Of a DNA stretch of 60,000 bases, positions 35,855-46,303 are shown one piece after another. The stretch lies in NCBI GenBank assembly GCA_030704615.1, contig CM060732.1, positions 40,035,053-40,095,052 on the forward strand, given 5' to 3'. Made by a program: the position numbers and the translations under genes. The stretch is from Takakia lepidozioides (Eukaryota; Streptophyta; Takakiopsida; Takakiales; Takakiaceae). The notes under the pieces are model-generated. The model did no database searches. It was not told where the DNA came from and was given only the letters and a program-made list of their open reading frames with translations. Position 1 is the stretch's first letter, and each line of letters starts with the position of its first letter.

Positions 35855-36765
35855 CTAGTAGAGTCGGTTCTTACGAATTCCATGCGTGACAACCTTCTTC
35901 TGGCTGTTCTTCACTATGCACATAGTGTTTCCAAACTCGATACTGTAGCCTTGGGAAGTTGCCTTACTCACAGAGAAGAGGTTCGCAGCCAGAGGAACAT
36001 AGAAAACTTCAGTTAGTTTTCCACAAATGACATTACCTCCCACTGTCATGGATATCTCCACGTTGCCTTTGCCAACAGCCTCCTGGATTGAGTTATCTCC
36101 TAAGTAGATCTTCATGGGTGAGTCCTTGAAGGTGCGGATTAAGGGAGAGGGCCTTGTCCGCCGCCTCCTGTGAGTGCAGCATGATAGAGAATAATCACTG
36201 ATCCATTCCTTGCGATGATAAAGATGTACAGAAGCCCCAGAGTCTATGTACCACACGTCATCACAAGAAGAGACTGACATAGCATAAACGAATGCCTCAC
36301 CACTATTTCCTTCCTCCTTCTTTCTATTCCTCTGGTCAAACTTTCTCTTCCTGCAGTTCCTCGCCCAATGACCTGGCTCTTGCAGTAATTACAAATATCC
36401 TTGCTCTTGTTTCTGACTTTCTTAGCGTCTGGGCTCTTTTTACTATTATGAGCCAACAACACTGCTTCATCATACTGTGAACACGTTCCTTTCTCTCTCC
36501 TCATAAGTTCCTCGTTGAGCAACCTATTAGTCACAATATCCCACGTAAGTGACGTGTATGACTCTAGAGACGCAACCAGGAACTGATAGCTATCTGGCAA
36601 ACTTAGAAGAAGTATCATGGCCTTCACTTCTTGTGGCACCGCTCTTCCAATAACATCAAGCTCCTCTGCCATAACTCCCAATTTGTTCAAGTGTTGCTCC
36701 ATTGTGTCACTTGGACTCATCTGAGCAGTGAAAAACTTCCATGTAAGAAAAAGCTTATTAGTCAT
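35855..36765 (-). pseudogene. Copia B Gag C-terminus, zinc knuckle and protease, broken
   Basis: The frame 36244-36765 begins KLFLTWKFFTAQMSPSDTM, the UBN2 Gag region, and reaches a CNYCKS zinc-knuckle start that is frameshifted before completion. The frame 35855-36280 contains the protease active site VWYIDSGASVHLYHRKEW. Confidence 0.88.
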
Positions 36766-37040
36766 CTCTTTGTCGACATGCTAACACTCATGAGCTGGTT
36801 GTCAAAGAGACTTTGAATTATGAGATTACGAGCTCTATTTTCTTTCTTGGTATAGGCAGCAAACTCAGTAGTAGATGTTTCAGATGGCCTCACTTCCTTG
36901 CCTCTAACAAGATCCCACATCTCTCTAGCCTTTAGAGAAGACTCCATGTTAAACTTCCAAAACATGTAATCTTTTCCCTCAAACTTATGAACGCGTCCGT
37001 AGAGTGGGCCCATAACCTGTGAATCGTAAGCATCTGCCAA
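36762..37040 (-). pseudogene. Copia B Gag N-terminus, start codon within LTR or primer-binding site
   Basis: The frame starts MADAYDSQVMGPLYGRVHKF, continues FEGKDYMFWKFNMESSLKA, and stops after LMSVSMSTKR where a small deletion shifts the frame. The first ATG (37038-37040) lies inside the 5' LTR. The second ATG of the frame lies inside the primer-binding site. Either could initiate. Confidence 0.85.
37004..37017 (-). other. Copia B primer-binding site, half-tRNA type (initiator Met tRNA anticodon arm)
   Basis: On the coding (minus) strand GGTTATGGGCCCAC directly follows the 5' LTR with no gap. Its complement, GTGGGCCCATAACC, is the anticodon stem-loop of plant initiator methionine tRNA as I know it, with the CAU anticodon in the middle. 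Drosophila copia and yeast Ty5 prime from such an internally cleaved tRNA. No conventional TGGTATCAGAGC site is present near this LTR. The match is seen in sequence; use as a primer is inferred from those families. Confidence 0.8.
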
Positions 37041-37405
37041 ATCTAATCTTTGGAATATAAGACTTAAACTAGACAGCAGAACACGAGCTTGAGAAGAATA
37101 ATACTACATCGGCTGAACTCTCTCTCACACTATGAAGAAAGCACTATGGAAGGATAAGGACTTCAGGAACAGTTGAGCGCTAAATTGAACATGAAATAGG
37201 GAGAAACTGAGTCATAGATATACCGTGAGCAGTACCTAAGTCAGTGGAGAGAACTACGGAGAAACTATAGCGATTAAACGGTGGAACTCCTAAAATTATC
37301 TATGCCTTCACCGAACAGATCTAAGTCTGCTCTTATCTACGAGGTATCTACGTTGACTGCAACTACCAGCCAAGCTCAACTCAAGTGCGGCTATTAATGC
37401 CAACA
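37018..37405 (-). repeat. 5' LTR of Copia B
   Basis: This 388-bp repeat ends (coding strand) in GATTCACA immediately before the primer-binding site. The last 23 bases of the LTR include the first Gag codons. Confidence 0.93.
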
Positions 37406-37410
37406 CATAC

Positions 37411-38228
37411 GGAGCCTCCCTGTAATATAGAATCAATCCTAAAAGAGGATTAATTAGTTCTCAAGTTCGTTCACTGGGGAAAGCACACAATTGAATTGCT
37501 ATGTCATGATTAGAATACTATATCTACTTCTAATTGTCTCCCAACAATAAATGTCTTAATATTCATCTCAATTAAATTCCTCTCGTATTCATCTGCACAC
37601 TTCATCAAATAATCCTCCTCTTTTTCTTTCACACAAAATTCTTCCCATTAAACTCCAACATCTCATCACATTAACATGAAGCTTACAGAGTCTTTCATCA
37701 GATCTTTGTCTCATCACACTACTCATATTCTTCTTATCTCTTACTTAAGCTACTGAAAACAACAAACTAGCATCTCATGTGCTAGGGCCTCGGTACTCTT
37801 GCTCGGATGACCATGAATACATCGATTCAGCAGAACTCGTAGTGTCTTACTCTAACTACCATAACTACCTAGCACTGATTCAATGGGCTAACATCTATCC
37901 TAATAACCCCATTCCTACCAATTATCATCCTCATTATCTGAATTTACTTCCGTTCTAGCATCCTACCCAATTCTATCAAATTATCGAACCACATAGAGCA
38001 ATTTCACATCCAATTCTTGTTCATTTGCACTCTAATTCTAAATGCTACTCCACAAAGAATTTTTTATTATTCTACATAGCCCTACTCTTAGTTGTGCAGC
38101 GCCCCCGCAAACATTATATCTTAAGAAAAAACTAAGTCATAAAGACAATAAGAACAGATGGATGCTTGCTTTTCTATCCCTCTTGACCGCCAAAGATGTT
38201 TTTGAAGAGATCCAGCTAGGGTTTCTAA
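37411..38228. other. AT-rich spacer, nothing recognised
   Basis: This is AT-rich flank of the Copia B insertion. Several short C- and T-rich tracts occur, but no coding similarity or repeat match was recognised. Confidence 0.3.
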
Positions 38229-39278
38229 TGGTCGGACGTCATTCATGACCTCGCAAGATCTGCAGTTCATTAGATTATTCAGGAGGTTCCCGACTTCAAG
38301 AATTTTGTAAACGGTTGTATTTTGGATGGAAAGGAGGCGTTGGTCGGGATTTCGGAGATGCACGTCTTCCGTTTTTTTAAGGATACGGAGGGTTGGCCCG
38401 TCATGGAGTACAAGAAGTCAGCTACTGATTCGGATTGGCTTCCAACAAACTATAGCATGAAGATGTGGAAGTCCAATCCTGACGGGACTCCCAAGCTCCC
38501 TGAATGAGACCCAGACGCCATTCCAGTGAGACCTATCTGGGGAGTCAGGGACGACTCCTCCGAAAAACAGTCATTCATCAAGAATGGAATAAGAAAATAC
38601 AGGGATTTTTGGACGAAATGAATGATGCTTGACGATCATTACAGAGGTCGAATGGAACAATACGACCAGTATTGGGGAAACATTCTCGCCAAGCTGGATA
38701 AGCCAATTCCAGAAACTCCCGAGCGTACTCATCTGCTTGAGGGATTCTGGCCGAAATAAAATTGGTCCACGAATCATTGCAGAGATGGAATCCATCCACA
38801 GATAGTGCCAGATGTGGAAGAAGAGGATGAAATCCAAGAACCTTACTGTGGCCCGAGGTGTTAGCGCCCAAGGATACCCTTGAATCCGTTCAAGGATATT
38901 GAGAAAGGGTTTTTTGTGCTCGTTCGCCCTCATTACCCAAGTACGTGCACGGTCTGGATGGGGGTGGCAATATCTGACGTGATCCGCGAAAGAGAGGATT
39001 CTAATTTTAAGAAGGTGAAGGTGGAGTGGTGGAGACTGAGAAAAGGTGGTAACCCAACAGACTTGGAAAGGTACAGGGACTGTTGGTCGAAACTTTGGGA
39101 ATATAACTCGTCAGATCCTCCTCAATGGATCCATGTGAACAATGTTGTGTGGACAATGCTTCCACGAAAAAATACGACAAGGAATAGCACTAAGAGAATT
39201 ACAGCCGCCAAAGCAATGAAGGCGCGCGCTAATTTGGAGGAGGCTAATCGTCAGTCAGAAAGCGAGTCGTGCGAGTGA
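38229..39278 (+). pseudogene. Unrecognised ~350-codon reading frame broken only by stop codons
   Basis: One frame runs without any frameshift from about 38229 to the terminal TGA at 39276. It is interrupted only by TAG 38271, TGA 38505, TGA 38619, TAA 38757 and TAG 38862. It reads like real protein: IIQEVPDFKNFVNGCILDG, EMHVFRFFKDTEGWPVMEY, EQYDQYWGNILAKLDKPIP, then KVEWWRLRKGGNPTDLERY, WIHVNNVVWTMLPRKN and a charged tail. I do not recognise the family. Tryptophan-rich blocks suggest a chromatin-reader or transposon accessory domain, but this is a guess. It lies between Copia B and the satellite array. Confidence 0.55.
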
Positions 39279-39284
39279 ATTCCA

Positions 39285-39900
39285 GACCAAGGACAAAATG
39301 TTGAGGTCAACTCCAGTACTTCGATTTAAGAAATAAATTTTTTCTTCTCTATATGGCTCTTCTTGTTTGCGTTGAGGGATCTTTTTTGTTATCTTCTTCT
39401 GTCGCACTGAACCTCGAATGTCCAGTGGACATTTTCGTCCTTTGTTTCTGATGTGCTGGATTCTGGCCTGCTGTACATTCTGGTCAACGAAGAAAAACCC
39501 TGTGGGGGAGCCTTACCCAATCATTGTTGACATACTTTTCAATTTGCTAGTCGTGAAGTTTTTTCTCTGAGGTTTTCCTCCATTTTCCCTCTAAGCTCTA
39601 CGCTTTTCTGCACCAAATTTTCATTTCATTTCATTTTCATACTTATCATCTTTGGCCCTGGTTTAAGATGGAATTTTACATGTCATTTTCCGTTGTTGAA
39701 ATTTAAGCAATATTCATTTGGCGGTCTTACTTTTTATCCTCTCTCATGTTTTCTTCGGATCAATTTTCTCTCATGAGAACCAGACGCTTCCCAAAGTTGT
39801 TATATAACGCCATTTTCTTTCCAAATCTCATAGGGTGTACTTTTAGCTTTTGTTTTGGCAATTTAGGATTTTGGATTGACATATCTTTTTTATACCTTGC
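39285..39900. other. Spacer between unknown pseudogene and satellite array
   Basis: T-rich sequence grades into the satellite-like repeats. No gene is supported; the 74-codon frame at 39746 is low-complexity. Confidence 0.35.
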
Positions 39901-41800
39901 TTTTTATGTTAGCATTACCCCTAACCCTTATCCTTTTCTGCAAATGGCCCATAAACTATTTATACCATAACCATAGCCATTATGGGTATTGAAATGTCTT
40001 CTCCCTTCACTTTTGCGCTAGGTTTTTCCTTTGTTTTGGATTGATATGCACTTAGGCATGTTACAATTTGCTTTCTATGTTATATCTTAATACCAAGTTC
40101 CAAGGACGAGTCTTTCATTTAAATACTTGTCCATAATATTAGGTTCTTCATTTTTATTTTGCTTATTAGTACCCTGCTAACAACACTGAGTTTTAGCGAC
40201 TGGAGTCTTCCATAAGTGTTTGTCTATTTTGTAACTTTAAAAAAAAAACCCTAAACCCCTACCATAAACCCTTACTATAAAACCCTAAACATTTACCCTT
40301 AACCCAATACCCCAGAACCCTTACCCTTCCCTTTGCAAATGAGAATCAACTATCCATACCATAACCATAACCATTTTGGTTATCCAAATCTCTTCAATGT
40401 ATCCAAATTTTCATTTTGTACCCTACTAACACACACTAAGTTGTAGCGAGTGCGGTCTTCCGGCATGTATGCTCACCATTTCTGCCTTCAACCCAAACCC
40501 TAAACCCTCGTTGGAAACCCTAAACAAAACCCTACGCCATTGTTACGTCTAAACCCTTACCCTTCCCCTGCAAATGAGAATGAAGTATCCATACCATAAC
40601 CATAACTATTATGGTTATTCAAATCTCTTCGCTCTTCACTTTGCGTAAGGTTTTGCCTTTGGTTTGGATTGACATGCACTTACCTTTTTTTTTATCGAAC
40701 TTTGCTTTCTATGTATCTTAATACCAGGTTCCAATGACGAGTCTTTCATTTAAATACTTGTCCGATGCAATGACTACACTTCCATAATATTAGGTTCTTC
40801 ATTTTTTATTTTCCCTACTACTCTACTAACAACACTAAGTTGTAGCGACTGGAGTCTTTCATAAGTGTTTGTCTATTTTGTAACTTAAACAAAAACCCTA
40901 AATCCCTACCCTAAACCAGGCTTACTATAAAACACTAAAAAATTATCCTTAACGCATTACCCCCGAACCCTTACCCTTGCCTTTGCAAATGGGAATCAGC
41001 TATCCATACCATAACCATAACCATTATGGTTATCAAAATCTCTTCAATGTTACATCCAAATTCTGATTGTGTACCCTACTAACACACACTAAGTTGTAGC
41101 GAGTGCGAGTCTTCCGGCATGTATGCTCACCATTTCTGCCTTCAACCCAAACCCTAAACCCTCGTTGGAAACCCTACGCCATTGTTATATCTAAACCCTT
41201 CCCCTTCCTCTGCAAATGGGAATGAAGTATCCATACGATACATATAAACCCTACACCATTGTTACGTCTAAACCCTTACCCTTCCCCTGCAAATGGGAAT
41301 GAAGTATCCATACCATAACCATATGTATCTTAATACCACGAATCCTCAATCTAAATACTTCTCCGGCCCAATGACTCTTCCATAATATTTTGTTTCTCCA
41401 TTTTTATTTTTATGTTTTATCCTACTAACACACACCAAGTTCTAGCGAGTGTGAGTCTTCCATATTTGTTTGCTTAAACCCAAACCGAAAACCCTATCTT
41501 TACCATCACCCCTAAACCATTAACCAAAACTTTTGTGTACTTCCCTATTTACACTCCGAACCTTATTGTACTACCATGTTACCTCTTCTCAATGTTTCAT
41601 GCTCTTTTAATATTTTCTTTTGTTGGATAAAGTATGATAGAATGACTACAGGGATATCAAATTCCTCAACCATTTCATAATTCTACCGAGTGTGAGTCCA
41701 TCATATTTGTTTGTCCTTTTGTACCCTAAATCCAAACCCTAAACCCAAACCTTATTGCACTTCTCTCTAGTTACACCCAAACCTTATTGTATTACCCTAG
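39900..41800. repeat. Satellite-like array with telomere-like CCCTAAA words, period about 632 bp
   Basis: Blocks recur in tandem. ATACCATAACCATA...ATTATGG occurs at about 39962, 40592 and, in part, 41018 and 41310. CTTTCTATGT...ATCTTAATACCA occurs at about 40071 and 40705, with a shorter version at 41325, and the AACACACACTAAG...GTTGTAGCGAGTG block recurs too. Many degenerate CCCTAAA/CCCTAAACCC units occur within, for example around 40249-40300, 40496-40530 and 41146-41170. This looks like subtelomere-type or interstitial telomeric satellite. It has no coding capacity. Confidence 0.75.
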
Positions 41801-42434
41801 TACCTCTTCCGAATGTTTCATGCTATTCTAATATTTTACTGTCCTTGTCACATCCAAAACATGATTCGTTCCAATGGTGTGGTATGTGAACATTGTGCTT
41901 GATATGAAGATTCAATCAATAAAATTACTAGCAAGTTGTATCGAGTATGGTAGAATAGGAGTTTGCCCCATGTTCGATGCGACCCATTTGTTTATCGTGA
42001 TCCTGCTATGGAATATTACATTATTCGACTTCCAAGTGGACGTTCAATGAATTGGTCAATACTGCTACTTCATATTGAGCACTTCAATGTCAAATGGACC
42101 TCTTATATGACACATTTTGAAACAAGTATGACATCACATGTAATTTCACAAAGTTCAATCACACATTACACCATGATATTATTAATATTTCAATTAATTT
42201 TAATTCAAATATATATTAAGTTTAGTCCGGATTTAAGCCAAAAAGTCTAGAGATAGAGCTTATACAAGAAGGTCTCTAGGAAGTCCTACTTGGTCACTTC
42301 CACTTCCTAGTGTGGTGACCATCCACCTTCTAGCCATTCACCTTCGAATGGTGAATTAAATAAGTTAGTCTCTTAGACTTCCAAACCTGTGGCCTTTAAG
42401 ACTCTTAGTCTTCTACATATGTTTAACTCTTCCA
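41801..42434. other. Unassigned DNA after the satellite
   Basis: AT-rich sequence. A 95-codon frame at 41963-42250 has no recognisable motif and is not called. Confidence 0.3.
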
Positions 42435-42712
42435 ACATAGTCAAGGGAGGCAGGTGTTCATGGGTACATTTGATTGCTGAGTGTACCCACCAGATATTAG
42501 ATTACTATATAGTACTTTAGGTTACCATAAGGGCATGCCAAAGCACCCGACACTCTATCTTGTAAACAACCAATGGCTCGTACGTTATTTGTGTCCACCT
42601 TTGTAGCAAGTGATTCAGATGAAGACATTGAAGTGGATGGTGAGCATTAGTGCAGTTCTCTCTTACTCTCCGTGGATGCTCGCAGGACTTCTGTGGGTGT
42701 CACATCCAACGT
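42435..42712 (+). pseudogene. Inverted, internally deleted copy of GIY-YIG gene exon 1
   Basis: On the plus strand this matches the minus-strand exon 45684-46303. AGGGAGGC(A/G)GGTGT, ATTTGATTGC, GTACCCACCAGATA, then CTTGTAAACAACCAATGGCT are shared. The copy then jumps over about 250 bases to ACCTTTGTAGCAAGTGATTC. It continues to GGTGTCACATCCAACGTCAT, where the functional exon's donor would be, but here it reads ATGTTTGATGGG instead. A stop (TAG in GAGCATTAG) and the deletion make it non-functional. Confidence 0.8.
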
Positions 42713-42812
42713 CATGTTTGATGGGTTGGTAGAAGGCCATGCCTGGTGTCTGTGTGGATCCAGACTCACAACTTCCAAATGAGCAATGAGTGGATTGAAC
42801 CTGTTAACAACT

Positions 42813-43610
42813 AGACTGCAATCACAATGCCCTTCTCACCAGCATGTCTATCTGGATCTCAAAAACAGAAGACAGGAGCCACCATAACTGCTAGTGTCCT
42901 TCAGTGTTGTGAAGGTTTGCTTAGATCCTTTGCTCCCTATAGCTGTGGCCATTTGTAATTGGCAACATACCAGACTATTGGCATTTGCTCCAACCCCTGG
43001 GCTGTCTGTGTTCTGAGACATAAACAAACATGGAGTACTTGTCCTTGGGCAGAAACAAGGCATAGGATTCTCTTTTCAGAAACCATGGAGCGAGATTTCA
43101 AATAAGACACCTGCACCTGCAGATTGAGAGTAACTTCACAAATCGTGGTGACAAGAAGCCCAGTGTAATCATGTGATATGGCACTTCTGACCACCTAGAC
43201 TGCAGTCACATTGCCCTTCTCACTTGAGTGTTTATCTGAATCTCACAAAAAGACAGAAGACTGGAGCCACCATAACTGCTAGCAAGTGTTGCAAAGGCTA
43301 AGATTTGCTTAGATCCATTGTTCCCTACAGCCTTAGAAGGGGCTGCGCAGTCCATTTTTCATTGACAACCTCCAACATACACTGCCAGGTGAACCTTGGT
43401 AGGGAAAATCTTCAACATATGGGACCATTGGCACTCCTAGGCTGTTTATGTTCTGAAACAACAGAGTAACATGGAGTACTTGTGCTGCAGCAGCAGGCAT
43501 AGAATGCTCTTTTCAAGTACCATGTAGAGAGGTCTCAAACAAAGACACCAGCACCTCTAGATTTGAGATTGAATTCACAAAATATGGTGAGAAGAAAGCT
43601 CACCATGATC
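42813..43610. repeat. Tandem duplication of about 390 bp, two diverged units
   Basis: Unit 1 (42813-43190) and unit 2 (43198-43610) share, in order, CA(A/C)TGCCCTTCTCAC, GGAGCCACCATAACTGCTAG, AACATGGAGTACTTGT, CTCTTTTCA and ACACC(T/A)GCACCT. Unit 2 has a 40-base insertion. The array lies between the inverted exon copy and the 3' end of the GIY-YIG gene. Function is unknown. Confidence 0.8.
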
Positions 43611-43869
43611 TTGTTAGATAAAAGGGGAATAACTTGATTGTCATTTGACAACTCCATTGAGATTTGCAATAATTACACTACATTGGATGTCTCATAATAA
43701 ACATAATAAGGTGACACTAATCTCTGACAACGAGTATGGGATAAAAACAGACACCTAAAGATTCCTTTGGGTGTCACCCTATCAAGATACATGGATGTCC
43801 CATGGCCTGAAAAGTTTTGGCTCATCATCACCATCACCATCACTGCAATGGCAATTCATCAGTCCTCTC

Positions 43870-46303
43870 TCAGCCATTTCCTGAGTGCCACTCAACTCGT
43901 AAATGCTTCCACTCGTCCCCTGAACATTGAGCCTCTTGTAAGGCTGCCCATCTCCGCAATACCACTGGTGAATCAATCAGTTTCAGGGGTGACACCACAG
44001 GTGACTCTCCAGCTACAGCCTTCTCTTTCCCTATTGCTGATTTTGAGAAAGTCTTCCATCTCCACTCAAATTGGCAAGCTGCACACCGATCAAAGTGAAC
44101 AGCACGATGGATTTAATGGCTGCTGACTCCAGAAATATGCACCATAAAGGTATGCTCAAAAAGTTCAGTGATACATCCAGCTGCATCAAGCTTAATCCAC
44201 TCCCACATGATTTGCCACTTTGTCCCATCATAAATATGCAAGCTATTTCTGTCTGGAATGCTCTTTGCAAGGGAATTCTGAACTTTATTGGACGTACTCA
44301 GGCTGCTCTTTATCCAAGCAAACTAAAGCGAGGTGGGTATGCCAAGGGTATATATTTTGCTTCAGATTCATTCAAAAAGTCAAAACTTTAATGTGCGAGG
44401 TGACAATATGGGTGTACCTTCACTGCGAGTGCCAAACCCATGAACTGTGCATATCAGAACCCATGGTCTCCCAGCACGGGCAGCTTTTGCACCACCTGCC
44501 AGCTCTCCATTATGCTGCCTCAGCCTGCAGTAAGACAAAAAGATTTGGGCATCAGTAATGAGCATTCTGCACTCTTCAGAGCACCTCAACACAGTTTCAG
44601 TGTCCAACATCTCATTGGATACACATGTGACTGCACAGGCAGCCAATACACCTGCTCCTCGCCAGAAGAAGCAATGAGCCATCCAGAGCGGCTGTAAATC
44701 TCATTCTATGGCCAGTTACTGTGGACCCAGGCAATACAGTTGCTCATATCTTACCCTACAGATGCATACATCCTTAGACAAGGAATTGTCAAGGAACTGG
44801 TTTCTTAGATGCACAAAAGCCTCAGGAACCAAATTTACCACGGCAAACCATCCAGAGCTATGTAAATCTCATTCTATGACCACATACAGGGGGAACCAGT
44901 AGTATAGTTGCTCAGATCTTACCCTAGAGATTCATACACCCCTAGAAATATAATTGCTGAGAAACTGGATTCTTCCGCTAGAGGTGCATATGCCTCTAGG
45001 GACCAATTCAGCGACGCAACAAGCCCCAGTAACAGCTGGTGGATTCTGCAACGCTACCACTGATAGCGGCCTATGTGGATTTGAACCCAGAACCACCTCC
45101 TTAGTGTGGTAACAAGGCTGTGCTATCTGTCAGAAGCAATCCTAGGGGGATAATTGTCAAGGGAAACCGCAGAAGTGGAACAGGGTATCGCCTTGCAACA
45201 ACCGATTTAGCCATATTCAACAAAACCATATCAGTTTGTAATGTGAGCATGCCTGTTAGCTGAACTAAACAGATGATGCCATAAAAGATTTTAAATCCAT
45301 GATCCCCATCTAAGAGAAATCATGTAGACACCAGTCACGCACCACTCAGGCAGTATTGATTGGAGACACCATCAATTTATGTTTTAGTTCTCCTTAGCCA
45401 GGTATCATTCCAGACATTACAAATAGCCCCAGAATGCACAGACCTAGACTGAGAAAACCAAAATTTGAATAGAACATGGTTCCAGCCTCCCCGTGTCATC
45501 AGCCATACTTCATAGTACACAGTGATCAATGAACATTTGCCTGCATAACAACAGAACATGACGGTGAGAAGGCACAATTCTTCACTTTGTTGGTAATCCA
45601 TCGCGTAAGGGAAGAGAGACCCTGCAGTAGCATGGAGATCAAGCAGATGGCCATGACTTCCAACCTAGGGTTGAACAAAACACCTGCGGATGACGTTGGA
45701 TGTGACACCCACATAAGTCCTGCGAGCATCCGCAGAGAGTAAGAGATAAGCGCACCAATCCTCACCATCCACTTCAACGTCTTCATCTGAATCACTTGCC
45801 ACAAAGCTGGACACCTTCCTCTTGTATGGGCTGCCGCCAGTCTTGGACTTGCTGTCTGCTGAGCTTCTGACCACAGAATCTTGCATTGTGTGGCGGGGAG
45901 ATAAGGGTGTATGGAGGTGGACGAAGTCATAGTCAGTTTCATCAACACCGTAGCGATCAAGCTCATCATACGTTTTGTGTTGCTTGCCTCGTTGTTCATC
46001 TGTACCTGCTACAGCCACCGCTTTTGCACTAACGGGGACAGCCTTCTGAACGATTATACCACCCACCCAGTCCTTGCCGGACTTGCTTGCCAATAACTTA
46101 TGAGCCATTGGTTGTTTACAAGAGAGAGTGCTCGGTGCTTTGACAGCCCCCTGGGACACGCCCTTCTGGTAGCCTAAAGTCCTATCCAGTAATCTGCTAT
46201 CTGGTGGGTACACTCTGCAATCAAATGTGCCTATGCACACCCGCCTCCCTTGAATACTGAGTGGTTGTTGCATAAGTCTTGGAAACCCCCCTGTCACACT
46301 CAT
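43870..46303 (-). CDS. GIY-YIG nuclease-domain protein (SLX1-like), three exons
   Basis: Exons on the minus strand (46303-45684, 44524-44418, 44078-43870) join with GT-AG borders to 311 residues. Residues 1-185 are a low-complexity, probably disordered N-terminal region (SKSKTGGSPYKRK, SDSDEDVEVDGED). The GIY-YIG domain follows: WCAYLLLSADARRTYVGVTS in exon 1, RLRQHNGELAGGAKAARAG in exon 2 and ACQFEWRWK across exon 3. The conserved TYVG, arginine and QHNGE elements are present. Eukaryotic SLX1 cuts branched DNA together with SLX4; plants also have SLX1-like GIY-YIG proteins without the C-terminal RING finger. No RING is seen here, so it is the short type. The location is probably nuclear, with an organelle possible. 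Intron 1 (1.16 kb) holds a local duplication and a tRNA-like segment. Confidence 0.85.
44675..45010. repeat. Tandem duplication of about 170 bp in GIY-YIG intron 1
   Basis: Two units share CCATCCAGAGC, TGTAAATCTCATTCTATG, AGTTGCTCA(T/G)ATCTTACCCTA and GCCTC(A/T)AGGAACC-like words. No other role is apparent. Confidence 0.7.
45055..45155 (-). repeat. tRNA-like segment in GIY-YIG intron 1
   Basis: On the minus strand, GGGTTCAAATCCAC is a good B box, preceded about 50 bases upstream by a poor A box (TAGCACAGCCTTG). It lacks a foldable cloverleaf, so it is a SINE-type remnant rather than a tRNA gene. Confidence 0.45.

Larger units (their letters stand above)
32659..37405 (-). mobile_element. Copia LTR retrotransposon B, nearly full length, 5-bp target duplication
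   Basis: LTRs 32659-33050 and 37018-37405 are closely similar and, on the coding strand, run TGTTGGCAT...GATTCACA. The element is bounded by an exact CATAC duplication (32654-32658 and 37406-37410). Domain order on the minus strand is Gag, protease (DSGAS), integrase, RT (YVDD), RNase H, the Copia order. A purine-rich GTGGGAG precedes the 3' LTR. Several frameshifts and stops break the polyprotein, so the copy is defective but young. The primer-binding site is unusual (see 37004-37017). Confidence 0.95.

Noticed and set aside
38229-39278. Organellar DNA insertion whose stops would be edited away
   Set aside because: The stops fit U-to-C editing, but the protein does not resemble any plastid or mitochondrial gene; methylation-driven decay is simpler.
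43767-44391. Plus-strand open frames over the 3' part of the GIY-YIG gene
   Set aside because: They are antisense to exon 3 or lie in intron 2; the minus-strand exons join in phase and match a known domain.
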